64,000 nucleotides of DNA from Prevotella sp. MA2016 (GTDB taxonomy: Bacteria > Bacteroidota > Bacteroidia > Bacteroidales > Bacteroidaceae), in the NCBI RefSeq assembly GCF_000619825.1, contig NZ_KK211036.1, forward strand, positions 1-64,000. Direction: 5' to 3'. The position numbers and the translations under genes are program-made. This document shows, in pieces, positions 63,411 through 64,000 of the stretch (position 1 is the stretch's first letter; each line of letters begins with the position of its first letter). The notes beneath the pieces were generated by a model. It did not search any database. It saw nothing but the letters and a program-made list of their open reading frames with translations, and had not been told where the DNA came from.

Positions 63411-64000
63411 TTACATGCTCTCCTTCAGAATTTCAGTGATGTCGTCCTTGCTCAGGTTCAGATAACCGGCAGGATAGATGACGGTAGTCTCGGTGATGCC
63501 AGGGATCATCTCCTCGGTAGCACCTAGCTCACTGATGGTGAGTGGCAAGCCAATTTCGAGCATCCATGCCTTCAGTGCCTCGAGACCTGCCTCGGCAATC
63601 TGCTGATCGGTCATGCCCTCGCCGCTGATGTTCCATACGTTCTTGGCAAAGCGTACGAACTTCTGCAATCCGTTCTGCATGGCGCGACGATAGTAAGCCA
63701 TAGATACAGATGCCAATGCGTATCCATGAGGAGCGTGGGTCCATGCGCCAACGCTATGACCAATCATGTGCACCATCCAGTCCTGGTTCTTACCCAGACC
63801 GATAAGGGTGTTCAGTGCCCAAGTGGCTGTCCACATGATATTTGAGCGTGCCTCGTAGTCTTGAGGATTCTTCACAGCAATGCGACTGCTATAGATAACT
63901 GAGCGCATGAGTCCCTCAGAGAGGTAGTCGCTGGTGTTATCGTCGAAGTCAGAGAAGTACTGCTCCATGATGTGGTTCATGATATCGTAGATACCAGCCT
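63411..64000 (-). CDS. Iron-type alcohol dehydrogenase, 3' part
   Basis: The visible 196 residues are the C-terminal half of a group III (iron-dependent) alcohol dehydrogenase of the YqhD/butanol dehydrogenase type: metal-ligand His residues in MIGHSVGAWTHAPHG, followed by the helical end KDDITEILKESM. The reading frame is open to the right edge (GIYDI before the first visible Met), so the gene starts beyond position 64000. These enzymes reduce aldehydes with NAD(P)H. Confidence 0.9.
   Translation of the reverse strand, partial: AGIYDIMNHIMEQYFSDFDDNTSDYLSEGLMRSVIYSSRIAVKNPQDYEARSNIMWTATWALNTLIGLGKNQDWMVHMIGHSVGAWTHAPHGYALASVSMAYYRRAMQNGLQKFVRFAKNVWNISGEGMTDQQIAEAGLEALKAWMLEIGLPLTISELGATEEMIPGITETTVIYPAGYLNLSKDDITEILKESM

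Overview
The window looks like a chromosomal segment of a Bacteroidales bacterium, most likely a Prevotellaceae member. Three things point there: a complete SusC/SusD-type polysaccharide locus with a one-protein hybrid two-component regulator, repeated use of the Bacteroidota -7 promoter element (TAnnTTTG, often followed by C) upstream of genes, and lipoproteins with Bacteroidota-type signal peptides. The species assignment is inference; no database could be searched.

Layout, left to right. 32-190: 5S rRNA and its terminator, the end of an rRNA operon. 640-4077: a secreted-enzyme set (SGNH hydrolase, NagZ-like GH3 lipoprotein, histidine-type phosphatase). 4137-9705: an AT-rich accessory patch with a YubB-like protein, a possible CoiA-like nuclease, a large PLD nuclease/SF2 helicase with a DUF3427 C-terminus, and a Nudix hydrolase just 3 nt behind it; this is the best candidate for a defence or DNA-processing island. 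9739-12335: small redox and secreted proteins. 12477-16786: glycogen synthase (GT3-like) and alpha-glucan phosphorylase. 16829-19006: prs and neighbours on the minus strand. 19196-21728: fabD overlapping a GH13 amylase. 21767-28787: housekeeping and envelope genes, a hybrid histidine kinase, a GT2 transferase, RNase G, a 29-residue basic protein and an HU protein. 28981-37593: pyruvate kinase, an M3 peptidase, the Fe-S scaffold/GGGtGRT pair, a 2-hydroxyacid dehydrogenase, a Dabb protein and EttA. 37622-41512: a GH2 enzyme, a calcineurin-like phosphoesterase and an outer-membrane-like protein. 41528-60217: a polysaccharide utilization locus (hybrid regulator, SusC, SusD, two surface lipoproteins, GH5, and a GH29-GH2 fusion). 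61190-64000: CDF transporter, metallo-beta-lactamase-fold hydrolase, a nitroreductase remnant, and the 3' part of an iron-type alcohol dehydrogenase.

The most interesting stretch is the 972-base space 60218-61189, which holds no large gene. On the minus strand it carries, in order, a -7 promoter, a cobalamin riboswitch, a 29-codon ORF for a single-pass membrane peptide, then a second promoter with inverted repeats and an untranslated region of about 260 nt ending in a good intrinsic terminator. It appears to be a B12-controlled microprotein plus a separate small RNA.

A second recurring signal is a set of 7-bp tandem repeats. One array of nine units (63 bp, hence frame-neutral) lies inside the GH2 gene at 38351-38413. 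Others fill the spaces between PUL genes and run into start codons (50632-50659, 52523-52557), with a looser 8/7-bp version before fabD and a related one inside the glycogen synthase gene.

In the PUL, the likely order of action is surface capture by SusD and the two lipoproteins, backbone cleavage by GH5, import by SusC, then periplasmic removal of fucose and galactose by the GH29-GH2 fusion, with the hybrid regulator sensing a periplasmic oligosaccharide. A fucosylated, galactosylated glycan such as fucogalactoxyloglucan would fit, but this is inference.
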